Assembly (NCBI GenBank): GCA_013396995.1 | Contig: VWZP01009169.1 | Location: 1,736,218 to 1,800,217 of the forward strand | Reading direction: 5' to 3' | Source: Dicaeum eximium | Lineage: Eukaryota; Chordata; Aves; Passeriformes; Dicaeidae | DNA: 64,000 bases | Part shown: positions 21,601-36,600 of the stretch, piece after piece | How positions within the stretch are numbered: the stretch's first letter is position 1 | Layout of the letters: each line of letters starts with the position of its first letter | Made by a program: the position numbers and the translations under genes | The notes under the pieces: generated by a model | Databases searched by the model: none | What the model was told of the DNA's origin: nothing | What the model saw: the letters and a program-made list of their open reading frames with translations, nothing else

Positions 21601-24600
21601 GAATCCCTGAGGACCTTCTCAGTTCCTCAGGATCGTTGCAAAGGTCAGGCACACCACAGAACTATTGTGGTCATGCTGTGGCTGCTCTGCTGGTGTGATG
21701 GGGTTTGCCCAGCCCTTTGTGGGGCCTGGAATCCCTGGGGTCAAAGAGGCTGTGTGTGTCCCTGAGGCAGTAGGGAAGATAACCAAGTGTTGATTGCACA
21801 AGGTGTGTTATATTACACCTGCATACTTCCTGTAACACATCTGAGATACTGAAGTGTCCTTTATGAGTGTGTTCAGAGGATTTAATGAGTCTCACTGTAT
21901 TCTAATGTGATTATTGAGATGTCTTTCTTCCATTTTATTTTTATTTTCATTCTCACTTTTTTGTTTGTTTTCAGAGTCTTCCAGTAGCACCAGTGGGTCT
22001 GACAGTGAGAGCGATGAAAAAAGACCAGTCTTCAGCAATGAGTTCAAACAAGACTCTCTTGTGGAGGGTACTTCATCTCGCTACTCAATGTATAACAGTG
22101 TCTCCCAAAAGCTTATGGTAGGTCAAAATAGTTTTGGACCAAACTATTAAGAACTGTTGAGAGTGAAGTGAATAGACCAGTTTGTTATAAAAATTACTTT
22201 GATTCTGATCCTCTTTGTAGCAGGGTTCTCTTTTATTTCCTTACTGTCTTATACATATATGAAATTGACTGCATCCCTGCTTTTTATTGTTCTCTTATTG
22301 CTAAAATTTACTGAGAGAAAAGCCTGAAAAAAATAGCAGATAGTGAACATAGTTCTTTTAACCAAAGAGATGTGTATGTGTTTCAGGAGCAGTGTCTTGC
22401 ATTCCTCCTTTTGGTTTTACATGAAGTTTTAACTGATATTTGAAATGCATGTGAATGCATGTTCACAACAAGGAATATCATCACAACATTAATTTTTTCC
22501 TATACCAACATCTTTTTTTTATGAACCATCCATGCTTACTGAACCCTATGATGAATGGCTCCAGGCTCCTCACTACTTCTGTCTCTGAGCAGGCTGTTCC
22601 CACATTATTTGACCTTTTGTAATTTGCTGTCATCTCAGACTTCATTCTTCAGATCTAGTTTTTTTTGTTCCCTGCTTCAGAGAAGTGAACTCACTCTAGA
22701 GTCCTGAAAGCTACAACTGAGATTAAAAATGCTCAGTGCCTTCAAGTCACTTCAGGGTGATGTGCCATTTTCCCTACTACTCTTTGACCTTAGCAGTAGT
22801 CCATAAACTCAAGTCCACTTGCCTCAAAGTGCTCCCTTTGCTCCCTTTGTAGGCCAAGATGGGCTTCCGGGAAGGAGAAGGTCTGGGAAAATACGGCCAA
22901 GGCAGGAAGGATATTGTTGAGGCCTCCAATCAGAAGGGAAGGAGAGGCTTTGGCCTGACCCTTAAAGGATTTGATGGGGAGCTCAATATTGATTGGCAGG
23001 ATGAGCCAGAGGTAAGTACTTTCTTTTAAGAAAGTTTTAAGTGCCATTTCTCTTGTGGCATTCAGCAAAAACAGAAACATGCATAAAGCAAGTGTGCTTT
23101 TTCTTGGCAGCTGTCTGTTTTCCAGTGTCTCTAAACTGTAATTTGAGTACTAGACTTCTGTTTTGCCTTGATTATCGGACTCTAATAAAGGGGAATGTGG
23201 TGAGGTTTTTTTTTGTGGTGGATGGTGCTTGGAGTTGATTTTAATTTTAAAAGTAATACAACATGTTTTAGTCCAGGAGGTAAAAACTCTACAGTTGGCG
23301 CTAAAGTCATATATAACCCCTTATGCTAGCATTAGGAGGCAAACTTTTGGGGAGTAATTAGTTTTTATATTTTTCTACTAAAAACATCTTTGGCTCTTTC
23401 CATGACTTGTGTTTGCAGCCTAGTGCCTATGAGAAGGTGGACTGGTGCCCTGAGTGTACCACAGAGATCCCAGATGCCCAGGAGATGAAGGAGTGGATGA
23501 CTGTGGGGAAGGTAATTTTTATATCTCTGTACTTACCAGGCTAAGACAAAGCAGGAGTACTCACCCTAGGACAGTTGCCTTGTCAAATAGCTGTAAAGTA
23601 GCACAGACTGTGAACAACCTCGTGAGGTTGCTTGTTTAGCTTCCTGCTTAAAGCAGATGCAGCTAGATCAGATCAGGTTGCTCAAGGCCTTGTTTAATGG
23701 AGTTCTGAGTATTTTCAGGGATGGAAACTTTACAGCCTGTTTGGTCATCTGTTCAGTGTTTTACAACCCAATTGACAAAGGAAAATTTACATATGGCTAA
23801 TTGGCATTTTTTATGTGGCCATTGTTTCTTGTCATGTCGCTGTACATCTCTAAGAGCCTAGGTCAATCTTTTCTGTCTCCTGTTAGGGACTTGTCCCATT
23901 GTTAGGTACAGTAATAGGATTTCCCTTTCTACATTCTGATCAAACTGTTCTCACCTTTTTCTCGTACACTGGGTGCTTTTTCACCCTTATCATTTTGGTG
24001 GCCCTTTTTCCTGTTTTTATTCCAGTATCTCTGTTCTTGTACTGGGGAGTGCTAAACTGGACACAGTGTTTCATATGTGGTCTCAAGATGCCTAACTGGG
24101 GAGAAAATTCCTCAGCCTGATTGCCATGCTTTTGCTGATACAGCCTAGTATGTGACTGGCAGCCTCCATTATTGGTACATGCTGCATTCTGAAATGACAG
24201 TATCATGCTTGCTAATACTCTCTGTGCTCTTGTCCCGTTGCAGAGGAAGTTGGTGATTGAAGATGAAACAGAGTTCTGTAATGAAGAGCTTTTACGTAGT
24301 GTCCTGCAGTGCAAGGTGAGGCCTCTCTTTAGAGGGGAACTGAAATTTTGGGGAAGCAAGTGAAATAAATAATTAAAGAGGATTGAGTAATTGACAGGAG
24401 CTCAGAATGACCTCTGTCACCTCGATGTCACTGGGATGACCTAACATCCTGTTTTTTACTGTCTGTTAGCAGCCTGTTTTGAACCTCAGCCTTCTAAGAG
24501 ATTGTCTTGGTTTAACTCCAGCTGGCAACTAAGTCCCCTGCAGCTGCTTCCCCACTCTGCCACTAGCAGGACTGGGGAGAGCATGGGAAGAGTAAAAGTG

Positions 24601-27600
24601 AAGAAAAGGCATAGGTTGAGATAAAGGCAATTAAATAAGTAAAACAAAGGCCACTCAACGCAAGGAAAGTAAAACAAGGAATTAATTCACTACTTGCCAT
24701 GGGCAAGCAGGTGTTCAGCCATCTATCTCCAGGACAGCCGGGCTCCATCACCTGCAAGGGTTACTTGGGAAGACAAAAACTGTAACTGTAACTCTGAATG
24801 TCCTCGCCTTCCTCCTTCTTCCCCCAGCTTTATATACTGAGAGCATGATGGGGTATGGTATGGAATGTCTGTTTGGACAGTTGGGGTCACCTGTCCCAGC
24901 TATGTCCCCTCCAAACTCCAAAAGAGTGCATTCCCTGCCTACTTGCTGGCAGGCTGGTATGAGAAACAGAAAAGGTCTTAATGCTGTTCAATTGCTGCTC
25001 AGAAGTAACAAAAATACCTCTATGTTGTCAACACTGTTTCCATCACAAATCCAAAATGTATCTCAGCACTAGCTACTATGAAACAAAGTAACTCTACCCC
25101 AACCAAAACCAGCACAGAGATGATAGAAAGCAGTTGCCCAGTTGCCCGCCCTTGGTCCGACTGAAAGGCTGAAGGCTTGAATAAGCTAAGGAAATGAGCT
25201 CCTCTTCTTTCTTTGTCTATGCAGTCTTCCCTCCTAGATTTTATCATGCCTTTGTATACTGCAGTAGAGTGTGTGTGTATATATGTGAAAGTGTGTGTGT
25301 GTATACTTTAGGCTGAGACTGCTCTGAGGTGGATAACCAGATTATTAGGCTCTGGAGTTATCAGTACAGAATTTGTTGGTGTTATTAAATTTGCTTAAGA
25401 GCTGAGGTGGCTTAGAATAAGAGCAAACATCATTATGAGGCAGAAAAACATTTTGTATTGGTGAACCAAATCCTGCATGGAGTTTGCTGTCTAAGGAGAG
25501 AGAAGCAAGAAGATAGGAAATGCTGATGCCTACCTATCCCTCCAGCCTCTGCTGGGTCCAGCTGAGCTTTGTTTCTGTTTGTGCAGAGTGTATTTGATGA
25601 GCTGGATGGAGAAGAAATGCGTCGAGCCCGAACAAGGTCTAACCCCTATGAGATGATCCGTGGAGCTTTCTTTCTCAACAGGTTTGTAGAATGTCTGGTA
25701 CTGTAGTCCCTTTCCCATGTATGTCCACTTTCAGCTTTGGGAGCCAAGGATGAAACTTAACAAGGTCCTGTTTATGTGTTCCCAGGGCTGCAATGAAGAT
25801 GGCAAATATGGACCACGTCTTTGACTACATGTTTACAAACCCTAAGGACTGCCAAGGGGTGAGTTCCTGTAACTTTCAAACAGCAGTGCTTTCTCAGAGA
25901 ATGTGGAAGGTGGGAAGAAAGGAGAATCTTTAGGCTACGAGTTGGGGAAACAGGTCCTTGAAAGATTCCTCTGAGCAGTGTAGTTTGCAGTGTATGTGGT
26001 TTGTCTGGTGGGAGCTGTTACAGGTCAGTAGAATTTCCTCAGTTTCCTTTTGCAGGTGCCATTGATAAAGGAGTATGATGCAGAGCTTCTCTACTTTGCT
26101 GATGTGTGTGCTGGTCCTGGAGGCTTCTCTGAATATGTCTTGTGGAGGCGGAAGTGGCATGCAAAAGGATTTGGCATGACCCTGAAAGGACCAAATGATT
26201 TTAAACTGGAGGATTTCTATTCTGCTTCCAGTGAGCTCTTTGAACCTTATTATGGTATGTTGTACACCCATGAGTGTTACCTGATGTTTTTGCTTATGCT
26301 GCCTCTGTATTAGTGGCAGGGCTGGTATTGATACCAGCAGGGGGATCTAGGAGCAGCCTAGGAAACCATTTTACAAGGTAGAAGGGGGCTGTTGTTGGAG
26401 AAAAGGGTTGATATAGGTGAGCTTGCATATCGAGGCACTTTTCTGACAAGTAATTTTCATTTTTTCAAGTTGTTTGCATTTGTTACGGGTCTGGCCTGGG
26501 AATATGTTTCAGTTTAGCAGTTGATATTTGAGTATTTTGCTTATCTGAATGTTATAGAGTGCTTCAAGATTGCTTGGCAATATTTTTGTCACATCACTGA
26601 TCTCAGCCTGAAACAAAGTGAATGAGATGACTTATCATAGAATCATAGAATTATGTGGATTGCAAGGGACCTTAAAAATCATCTAGTGCCAACACCCCTA
26701 CTGTGAACAGGGACACCTGCCACAAGACCAGATTGCTCAAACCCCCATCCAAGCTGCCATGAACAGAGACTGGGCATCCACAATTTGTCCGGGCAATGTG
26801 TCCCAGTGATTCATCACTCTGAGTAAAGAATTTCTTGTTAATGTCTATTTTAAATGTACCCTCTTTCAGTTTAAAGCCATTATGCATTATTCTGTCACTA
26901 TATTCCCTGATAGAAAATCCCTTCCCATCTTTACTGGAGCCCACTTTAGGTACTGAAGGATGCCTAGACTCCCTAGAACCTTCTCTTCTCTAGGCTAAAC
27001 AGCCTCAGTGTTCTCAGTCTATCCTTGTGGAAGAGGTGCTCCAGCCTCCCATTGTGCCCAAAGATCTATTAGCAGAGCCAGAGGTACAGCCTCATTCGCC
27101 TGACTCAAATGTTTCAGGATGTTTCTGTATCAGACCTTCTTAGCTGTGCTCTGATAATTGATTATGGGCTCTTAGTAAAGAGAAATAAAACAGATTTGGG
27201 CTAGAGGCTGTATCTGAACCACTATGACTAAATGAGCTGCTTAATCCAAGGAGGTTTGTTATGTTAACATGTTTGATCTTTCTTTGAGACGGACTAAACA
27301 GGTGTACACAGACAATTGCTGGATCTCATCTCATGCATTGTAACTTGTTAATCTTGATGATGTGTTTGAGCCCTCTATCTGCCTTGCTTTTAGGACTAGA
27401 AGGGGAAATCCAAGGATTGCTAGTATTCGTCCTTCTTATTTCAGATAATATAAAAGAAACTGGAAGGTGACTGTCTTGCAGAGGAGAGGGTTTGCTTTTC
27501 TGTTGTTGTGCCTTGTGTGGTTTTTTTTTCTCTCCACCTCGGACTCTTGTTGGCTGCCACTCTTGACACCTGACTGTGAGCTCTTTGAGAATGGTTAGTA

Positions 27601-30600
27601 GCACTTAAGGATTAGATCTTAGTTAAAGTGAAGGTTCATGGCAGGGGCAGCAAGGGAGATAAATGCCTTGTTCTAATGGTTGCAGTGTTTGGATCTTCAT
27701 ATTTCATGGCAAACTGGTATTACAGAGAGGAGGCGATACCTGGAGAAATTAATAGCCCAATGATTTTGATTAATTTTCTTGATCTCTTTCTGTTATGCTA
27801 TAAAGTCTAGTGAAGTGTATACAGACTCTCTTCCACTGATGGGAAGGAAGTAGCCTGCCATGATATTTCTGTTGTGAAGAATGGTAACAAATTCCAGTGT
27901 CACTTCACTTATTAAATAGGAAGGTTGGTGAGGAGTTTAGTTATCAAAACCGTATCATCCATCCTGATCTCTTCTGCTTTCTAGCCCTCCAGTTGAGGTA
28001 ATAGAATCTGTAGCTGTAGAAGATTTACAGGGTCTAATACCAAATAGAAGTTCAGGCTTCCTTAAGGCACAACTGGTGAGCTCTAGAATACACCTTAGGT
28101 CAGCTCTCTGAAACACCAGCTGGGAGACAGTGTAGCTCTCTTTTAAAAGAGCCATATGGGAAAACTGTGTGAGTATTTGTGCACAACCCCTATGTTTCTT
28201 TCCCTGCTCCCTTTATAAACTTGTTCATAGGTTTTTTGGAGGGCTTGCTTTTTTAAAGCCCATATTACACTGTGTTTGAAAATAGACTATTATGTTTCTT
28301 TGGAATGATTTGAATTCTTAGTAGAAGGTTACAAATGCACAATATAAAGAATTTTGCCTTGTCTGTAATAACATGTTTTTTACAGGTGAGCTATGCAGTG
28401 AAGTTGAAGCTTACATTTTCAGTAGGTTCAGCTATGTGAACCTTCATTCCTTCTTGGATGAGAGTATTATGTTGTCATATATTCTTCATTTTTCTTTTGC
28501 TGAGGCTGATGTACAGCTCATCATTTGAGCATGGTTATTGTATGGTCTTGTTTCAGCCTGACCGCTCAATCTGAATAATTTTTCTGAATTAAAAAGCATC
28601 TTTGGTGGTGAACAAGGGACTTTGTTAATGTTTATTTGCCCATCGAGGTCTTTGTAATTTCTGACTAAATGCTGATTGAATACAATAGATCATCTTCACA
28701 TACTGATCTTTTGTTTTCACTTGCAAATGTATTATTGATTGTCTCATTTTTTTCCTTAGGAGAGGGTGGGATTGATGGAGATGGAGACATCACTCGATCA
28801 GAGAACATTACTGCTTTCCAGAATTTTGTTTTGGACAATACTGATCACAAGGGAGTGCATTTCCTAATGGCTGATGGGGTTGGTTAATTTCTTTTTCTTC
28901 CTGTACTAAAGAAAACGTGGCAAAACTGACACCTTTGTCTGCATACAATAGGATGTTTGACATATGTAGCTACAATGTGAAATTCTACAAGCCTTGCCAT
29001 TAAAATTCCTGGTGCTGATTCTTTTCTCTTAAAGGAACAAAAATGATCATGATTCCATTATTTAGTTCCTCAAAATCCTTTGCTTGACCAACAGATTTGT
29101 GGATATACTAATCATATGCTGTTCACTTTGCAGGGTTTCTCAGTGGAGGGTCAGGAGAATCTGCAAGAAATCCTAAGCAAACAACTCATGCTTTGCCAGT
29201 TCCTTACAGCACTGTCCATTGTCCGGACAGGTATGTTTTGTCCATTAATCTTCCTCCTTCTCTAAGGTGTGAGTGGCACTGGGGAATGTTGCTGTACAAT
29301 TTTTATTAGAGCCTTGAAGTCTGCTCTGCCATGAGTTGCACAGAATTGAATGCATAAGTCCTGAGATGGTTGTCACAAAGTCAAGAGATCTGGTGAGAAA
29401 AATATGCTAATCTATATCTGTTTCGCTTTTGATTAAAAGCATGAGCTGAAGTACATTAATTTAAAGCACTTACTTTGTTGGGTTATGCAGCTGTCTTGGG
29501 ATGAGGTCATGCAGTGTGATAACTGTACAGTCCATCTGAGTTTTGTGGCACTAGCTGGACCAACCTCCTCAATATCCCAGCTGATTGGAAGAGAGTGGTC
29601 TTTATCCAGTTCTTTCTTTCCTCTAGCTTCTGAAGGCTTTTCTCCTTTAAATCTGCCATCTGTGTGATACGAACAAATGATGCCTTACCCTGTCTTAGCT
29701 GCACCTCATTGTTGCTAAATGACAGACCTTACACCGTGTCTGATTCTGATGGCTCCTGTCTTCCACTGAGTTTAGTTAGCCTTTGGCACTGGTATAGAAG
29801 ACAAATGGTAACAAAATTTTAATTTTTATCCTGTGCCCTATGTTTAAAAGAACCTGAGGCAATGATCTACTAAGGAGTAGTCTCAAATGTGATGTGATAA
29901 AAGGGACAGCTTTCTTTAAGTCTCTCCTACATAGGTAGATGATAGTTCTGTAAAAATGCCTGCTATTTGCTTGGGGAAATTGGGAATCTTGTTTGAAGGA
30001 GAGGGGCAACACAGACTCTTTTCTCTCTAGATGACAAGTTGCTCTGTTTAGGTAACCATCTATTAGTCTTCTCTAGTCTGAGGTTCCTTGTTGCATATAT
30101 CAGGGCTCCTCTTCCCTGGAGGCTTTGGGATAGCATGCTGCCAGGCTGTTGGGCACAGTCTGGGCCTGGAAGGGAAGGACTAGGGGGGAAATAGAAGGTT
30201 GCTTGTGCGACAGCCTACATACAGATTAGATTCTTGCCAAGGGAATGCTTTTCTCTCTTTGCTGCAGAGGCACAGGGAAGATGTTTCATCAAGTCTTGCT
30301 GACCCACTTTATAACTGTGTTCTGGATGCTGTTTAGTTGCACAAAACCCCAGTTACTAGTTCTGCAGAAGGATTGAGGTGCTCGGTATCTCCTTGTTTCC
30401 TTATAATCTGCTGGCATCAGTGTACTTCCTCTTTTTTTTACAGGAGGACATTTTGTCTGCAAAACCTTTGACCTGTTTACTCCATTCAGTGTGGGTCTTG
30501 TTTATCTGCTGTATTGCTGCTTTGAGAGAATTTGCATCTTTAAACCTGTAACAAGCCGCCCTGCTAACTCAGAGAGGTGAGATGCTTGAGCATGAGGGTC

Positions 30601-33600
30601 TACTAAAGAAAACAATCCTCTGAATACAGTGATGGATGGATTTAGGTAAGCCTAGTGGAAGCTTTGTGACCTGCCTCAATTAGCAGCTGTCTTGGAGGAG
30701 GAAACATTTTAGATGTTTGGTAAATTACGGACAAGGTAAAGATGATATTTGCCAACTTGCTGTTATGGGAAGGAAGCTGTGGAACTGAATATGTAACAAA
30801 TCTTGTTTTGCATGAAACAACTATGGTTTCAGTGAAGCCAGAGGATATATGAGAGGTTGGATATGAGCTGGCACTGTGTGCTCACAGCCCAGAAAGCCAG
30901 TTGTATCCTGGGCTGCATCCAAAGCAGTGTGGCCAGCAGGATGAGGGAGTAGACTGTGCCCTGCTACCCTGCTCTGGTGAGACCCCACCTGCAGTGCTGC
31001 ATCCAGCACTGGGGCACCCAGCACAGGAAGGACATGGACCTGTTGGCGCAAGTCCAGAGTAAAAACACCAACATTATTTCAATGATGGAGCACATTTCGT
31101 ATGAGGAAAGGCTGAGAACTGGGATTGTTCAGCCTGGAAAAGAGAATGCTTAGGGTTGACCTAACTGGGGCCTTCCAGTACTCGAAGGTACTGGATGATC
31201 TTTAAGATCCTTCCAACCCAAAGCGTTCTGTGATTCTGTGATATTATCTGTGTTTTTGTTGTACCTGTCAAGTTTAGCAGAATTGATTTACTACTTGAGG
31301 GAGATATGTGGAGGGTTTACATAGGGCTGCATTTCCCTGTCTTTCCAGAGCGTAGAAAATGTACGATGACTCAGTCATAGGTCAGTTTGCATCTTTGTAA
31401 GGATATTCAGGAGGAAAGAGTTCCTGGGATTTGGGAAACTCTCCTTATAATGGGGGTGTGGCAGAAGAGTTGGCTGTGTGAAAGAATTGATCTCTCTGCC
31501 TTGCTCTGCAGGTATGTTATATGCAAAGGCCTGAAGTCAGGGATCGAAGATGTGCGGAGTTACCTCTTCCAAGTGAACATCAGACTCAACCAGCTGCGCA
31601 ATTCTGACGTGGATGTGAATCTTGTTGTCCCGCTGAATGTGATCAAAGACAACCAGGATTTCTACAATTACGTTGTCCAATCCAATGAAAAGTGAGTTAC
31701 TGTGAATGATGAGGGCTGCTGGCTGTAGGCAGATTAATTTAGCACGAGTTTCAGGTGTAACTTCCTGCACTCATGGAAGTACTTGTTGATGCTGCCACAC
31801 TGCTCTGCTTTTGTTCCCTGAGAGGCTGAGCAGAGCAGGGGGACTCTGTGCAGACAGAAATGCTGTATTACTGTTAGTGACTGTTTGGCCTCAGAGTACT
31901 GTGTAGAAAAGAAAGTACTGCCTAATTTGTTCCTGTGATCTTCCTGTCAGTTTGAATCATGTTGGCTAAGATCCATCATTGCTCTGTGAATCAGACTGGC
32001 TTCTCCCTGTTGTCCCAGCACTCTTTCTTGTTTTGAACAGTAGAACAATGTTGGTTGTGATTAATTTGCTCCCTGACTAAAACTTTTCTTCTCTTTTAGC
32101 CACTGCAAAGTTCAGATAAAGGCACTAGCCAAAATTCGTGCCTTTGTTCAAGACACGTGAGTATATTCCTCTGGCTTTTGATGAAGACTGAATTAACTTA
32201 TTATTAATTAATTGTTTTGCCCTTGTTTAATAAGTTGTTGATTTGAACTGGTACTTGTCTTGGCCTTTGGAGCCAGGAAAGTGAAAAGTGCTTTTAGGTA
32301 GCTCAGTTTGTCTCCACCTGAGTTATTTGCAGAGATGTGTAGGTGGCTGGAGGAGTCCTGAAAATTGATGGTCTATTATCACCCTTGCTGAGAAGGCTTC
32401 CATGCATTGCATGAGTTCCAGTTACCATAATTGAGCTTGCTTCTTAGCAGGAATGTAGACAGAAAAGTAACTTGCAGCTGGTGTTTTCAATTCAACAGTA
32501 GCCATCCAAGTTGAGTGTGGTTCATAGCTGTTCATTTTTCCAGGGGCAATTCAAAACATCTGTGTAACACACCTAGGATTACCTAAAGTTTGGCATTCAT
32601 TTCTTGCATAAAACTAAAGCCATTGCAATGTTTTCCTGACATGGCTTTTCTGCTCAGGTGTTATTCAGACATAATATATGGTAGAAAGCTGAGTGAATAT
32701 GGTACTTAAAAATTGTCTTAGAGCTGATTCTACCTTGACACTGTTTTTTGTATAGCCTTCAGCAGGTCTTCGCTGTTATTCTTAGGTAGGGCCGTGTACC
32801 CAGCTCTTGGAGATTAGCATAAGTTTGTACAAATACATAACTTATTGAAAATATTTATATCCAGTGGTACTTTCATGGAATGAAGTGATGGCTGATAGTC
32901 ACTAGTGCAGACCGTGAAACAAAGCTAAACACAGGAACTGGAGGGTGGGGAGGGAAGGCATCATCCTCTTTCATACAGCCCTTTGTGGAGCAGTTCGTGT
33001 TTGTTGTTCCCAAGCCAGATGCTGAGAGTTCCAAATTTTATAAGGCTGGGATATATGATGCTGCAAGATCAAGGAGATTTCACCATCTTAACAGTCTGCT
33101 GTCTTTCTTTAGAACGCTGGTTGAGCCACGGCAGGCTGAAATCCGAAAGGAGTGTCTCCAGCTATGGGGGGTAAGTAAGGCATCAAGCAGGCAAATTGTG
33201 AAGGTGTCCTTGCTGTAGTGAAACAAGAGTGGAGCTGCCGTAAAGATAGACAGAGCTTTAATATCTTGTCTTGTGGAAAAGTCAGAAACTATTTCAAGCT
33301 GTTATGTAATCAAACAGAATGTCCCTGATTTATTGTGTATGGCTTAACTGAGCAGGCTTCTTTGCAGTGAGAATATTTCATTGTACTCAGAGTGAGCTCA
33401 GCACCTATATCCTAAGCAGCAGAGCTCTCTAAAAGGTCCTGTTTTATGAGTCTGCAGTTTCTGTTTCTGAGCTTTTGACTGCAGTGGGGCCATAGATATG
33501 GCAGTTCGTTTTACAGGCTGATGGTATGTCTTTGATGAAAAGTTATTTCATCAAAACATGCATGACATCAAAGGTTTAGACAAAATCTTTCTGGAGTTGC

Positions 33601-36600
33601 TGGTTGGTTTCTCTGAGATGTGGTATGTCTACATTAAATTTACAAAACGTGTGAGACATTTTATTTGTCACACGACATCTCTTCTTCATCTTGAATCCCA
33701 AGAGCAGCGGTTTCAGGGGCAGAATATCCTGTCATATATTGAAACCAGAAATGTTCCTTTGAATAACAAAGGATAACTTAGTATCAATTGTTTGGATTCA
33801 TTTTCAGATTCCTGATCAGGCTCGTGTTGCTCCTTCATCTTCAGATCCCAAGTCCAAGTTCTTTGAGCTGATTCAGGTGAGAGCTTGCCTAGAGTCCTGT
33901 CATACAAATATAACTTTTTTTCATATTGGAATTAAGAGATGAAGAAGCTAGTCCTGGATTATTGTTTCATGTAGAAGTTGTGTTTACCTGCCTTTTGATG
34001 TATTGTGTCTATCTTGCCTTTTCCATACTTTGCTCTTTAGGGCACAGACATTGATACCTTCAGTTACAAACCCACTCCTCTGAATTCCAGCACACTGGAG
34101 AAAATTCGCCAAGTGTTAGATTACCGGTGTATGGTGTCTGGAAATGAGCAGAAATTCCTCTTGGGGTTAGGGGTAAGTGCTAAGAACAGTCTGGGAGTTT
34201 TGCTGATTCATTTTAATGCTACTATTCTGCCTTGCAGTTTCATCCTTTCCTGTCTCTAAAGGCCTGAAAGAATCCTCATCAGCAGTACCTGAGATTGCTA
34301 GTTATTTATGTTTCTTTCTCCTGATGTCACTGCTTTTCACACTAATTAACCCTGTTCTGTAATCTCAGCCTACACAGAGACCTGCATTCCTGCTAGTGTC
34401 TCTAATTATCTTCCCTGTCCTTTTAAAGGTATTCTATTTCTGGTTCTTTGTGTGGGTGTGAAAAGTTATTGGTAGATCAGAATTGGTGTTTTTGTTCCTT
34501 TGCTGTAGAGGTTAAGGTTCTTCCTCAAAACTTAATGACAAAGAAACTGCCTGTGACAGCCTAGGACAAAAAGATTCTCTGAGGATTGCTCTGCAGTTAG
34601 AGGTCTCTTCTCCACTCCTGCCCTCAGGAAGCCTCGATGAATCTGACTCTGTCTTTATGTACAGAAATCACAGATCTACACCTGGGGTGGCCGCCAGTCA
34701 GACCGCTGGACAAAGCTGGATTTGAAAACTGAGCTGCCACGAGATACTCTTCTCTCTGTGGAGATTGTTCATGAGCTGAAAGGAGAGGTAGGAGCCTACT
34801 CTCTTTCTTATCAAGTTGCTACAAACACAAAGAGCAGTTTCACTTAATCTCTGTAATATAGTGCAGAATAAATGTTCCATCTGTGCCAGGTCCAAGGTGG
34901 TTTTTTTTGGTTTTTTTTTTTTTTTGTATATGATTTTTAGAGTAACTGTTTTGGATAGTTCCTTCTTTCTGTCCAGTGTTAGAAATACGAGCTTTCAACA
35001 TAGTTTTGAAAACACTGTGGACCTGATGTGTTGCTGTTCTGAGTAGAGCTGCACGTGACGTTGCCACCATGACTTCATATGTTTGTGGCTCTCTGGGTAC
35101 AAAACTGCTCAGTAGTGACTGCAGGCTATGGGGAGAAGATCCTCGTGGTATATTTACAGTGTAAGGTGAAAAATCCAGCTGCCTGGGAGTTTCCCTGTTC
35201 TCTTGCACCTCAGAGGATACTGCAGTGTAATGGGCTTTCTAATACCTGATAAGGCACAGATAGCTGGTGATGGCAGTCTTTATCCTGCCCTCTCTCCCTC
35301 TCCTAAGACAGAACTGGGTATTTGAGATGCACCAGTTCTTGGAGGATGCCATATACAGGATGTTCCTGTATAATGGGCAGCAGGGAATTTGTGTGCTTCT
35401 AATATCTGGAAAGGTGCCTTCTTGCTAGAAGAGATGTCTTGTCAAAAAAGAGGCTATAAATCAAAGATGAAATATCAACAGTGTGAATAATAAATCTCTG
35501 TATTGTGCTCCTTAGGGGAAAGCCCAGCGAAAAATCAGTGCCATCCACATCCTTGATGTCTTGGTGCTGAATGGCAATGATGTTCGAATGCAGCATTTCA
35601 ACCAGAGGTATGTAGGGTCTGGAGATGCTTTTTTCTGTACATGTGTAGGAGTGACTGGGAAACAGCATTTAGACAAAAAGCACAATGCTGAGCACAGGGG
35701 GACAAGTGCATTCAGCTATTCAGCTGAAACACTGCTATAAAGATGAACTGTGGATGAAGCTGCTCTGAACTGAAGTACATATAGGCTTTTCCAGCTGTAT
35801 CTTCTCTGTGTATGAGGGCAGCTCTAGCTTCTTTCTTGGTGTAGGGTGAGCCAAGCAGGCTGGGGTAAACTGACCATTCTAGGAATATGAATGAGCTGAT
35901 AGAGAAGGAACAAGACCCTCTATTTCCTTCCTCAGGGACATAATGTCTCTGCTAGTCCTGCTAGCCTGATAAATATATCAGTGTTCAACAGCATGTGGAC
36001 TTAGAGAGTAAGCTATGGAGACTCATTCCTAATGGATAATAGGCAGTATCATTGGGCACTGAATTGGGAGGGTGGGGTGAAAAGAGGTCTTGCTAGACCC
36101 GTTTGGTTAGCAGTGGAGGCAGTCTGCATGTCCTGAGTTGTTTATTCACTTACCCTGTTGAAACTGTTACCTACCTGCTGTGCCAAAGGCCTCCTTAAAT
36201 TGCTGGGTTCTCTTTCCATGTCCATTCAGGATTCGGCTGGCGGAGAAGTTTGTCAAAGCTGTTTCTAAGCCCAGCCGGCCAGATATGAACCCCATCCGGT
36301 GAGTGACACCTCCTTCCCTCAGCCTCACTTGCTTTGGTGTCAGTGTGTTGGAGGACACGAAGGGGAGTTAAGTTTCAGGCTGAAATTCATAGTTCTGTTA
36401 TGTTTTTTGGAAAGAGGCTAAAAGCTTTTTATATATTTAAGGAAAATATTGTTAATGGAGAAGTTGTGCCCTCCTTTCACACGTCAAACAGTCGCATTTT
36501 CATCATAGGATTGGCTGGTGTTGATGCCAGATATGTGTGATTGTAGGTCTAGCACTCAGTGAGCTTAGTCATTGCAAAGAATTCTGTCCTTGTCTGCCCT

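Larger units (their letters stand above)
25587..33170 (+). other. CMTR1: CMTR1 methyltransferase core with K-D-K catalytic residues
   Basis: The RrmJ/FtsJ-like core spans exons from 25587 to about 33170. Catalytic Lys235 is coded at 25796-25798 (AAMKMAN), the SAM-binding motif DVCAGPGGFSEY starts at Asp271 (26101), Asp360 is at 28873-28875 (LMADGG) and Lys400 at 30461-30463 (HFVCKTFD). They correspond to human K239, D364 and K404. Asp360 ends one exon and the next glycine begins the following one, across an intron at 28879-29133. Activity should be intact. Confidence 0.95.

Noticed and set aside
32985..33112. Open frame continuous with CMTR1 exon 33113-33170 on its 5' side
   Set aside because: Human CMTR1 has no such insert, and a good AG acceptor at 33111-33112 gives the conserved junction; the open intron end is chance.
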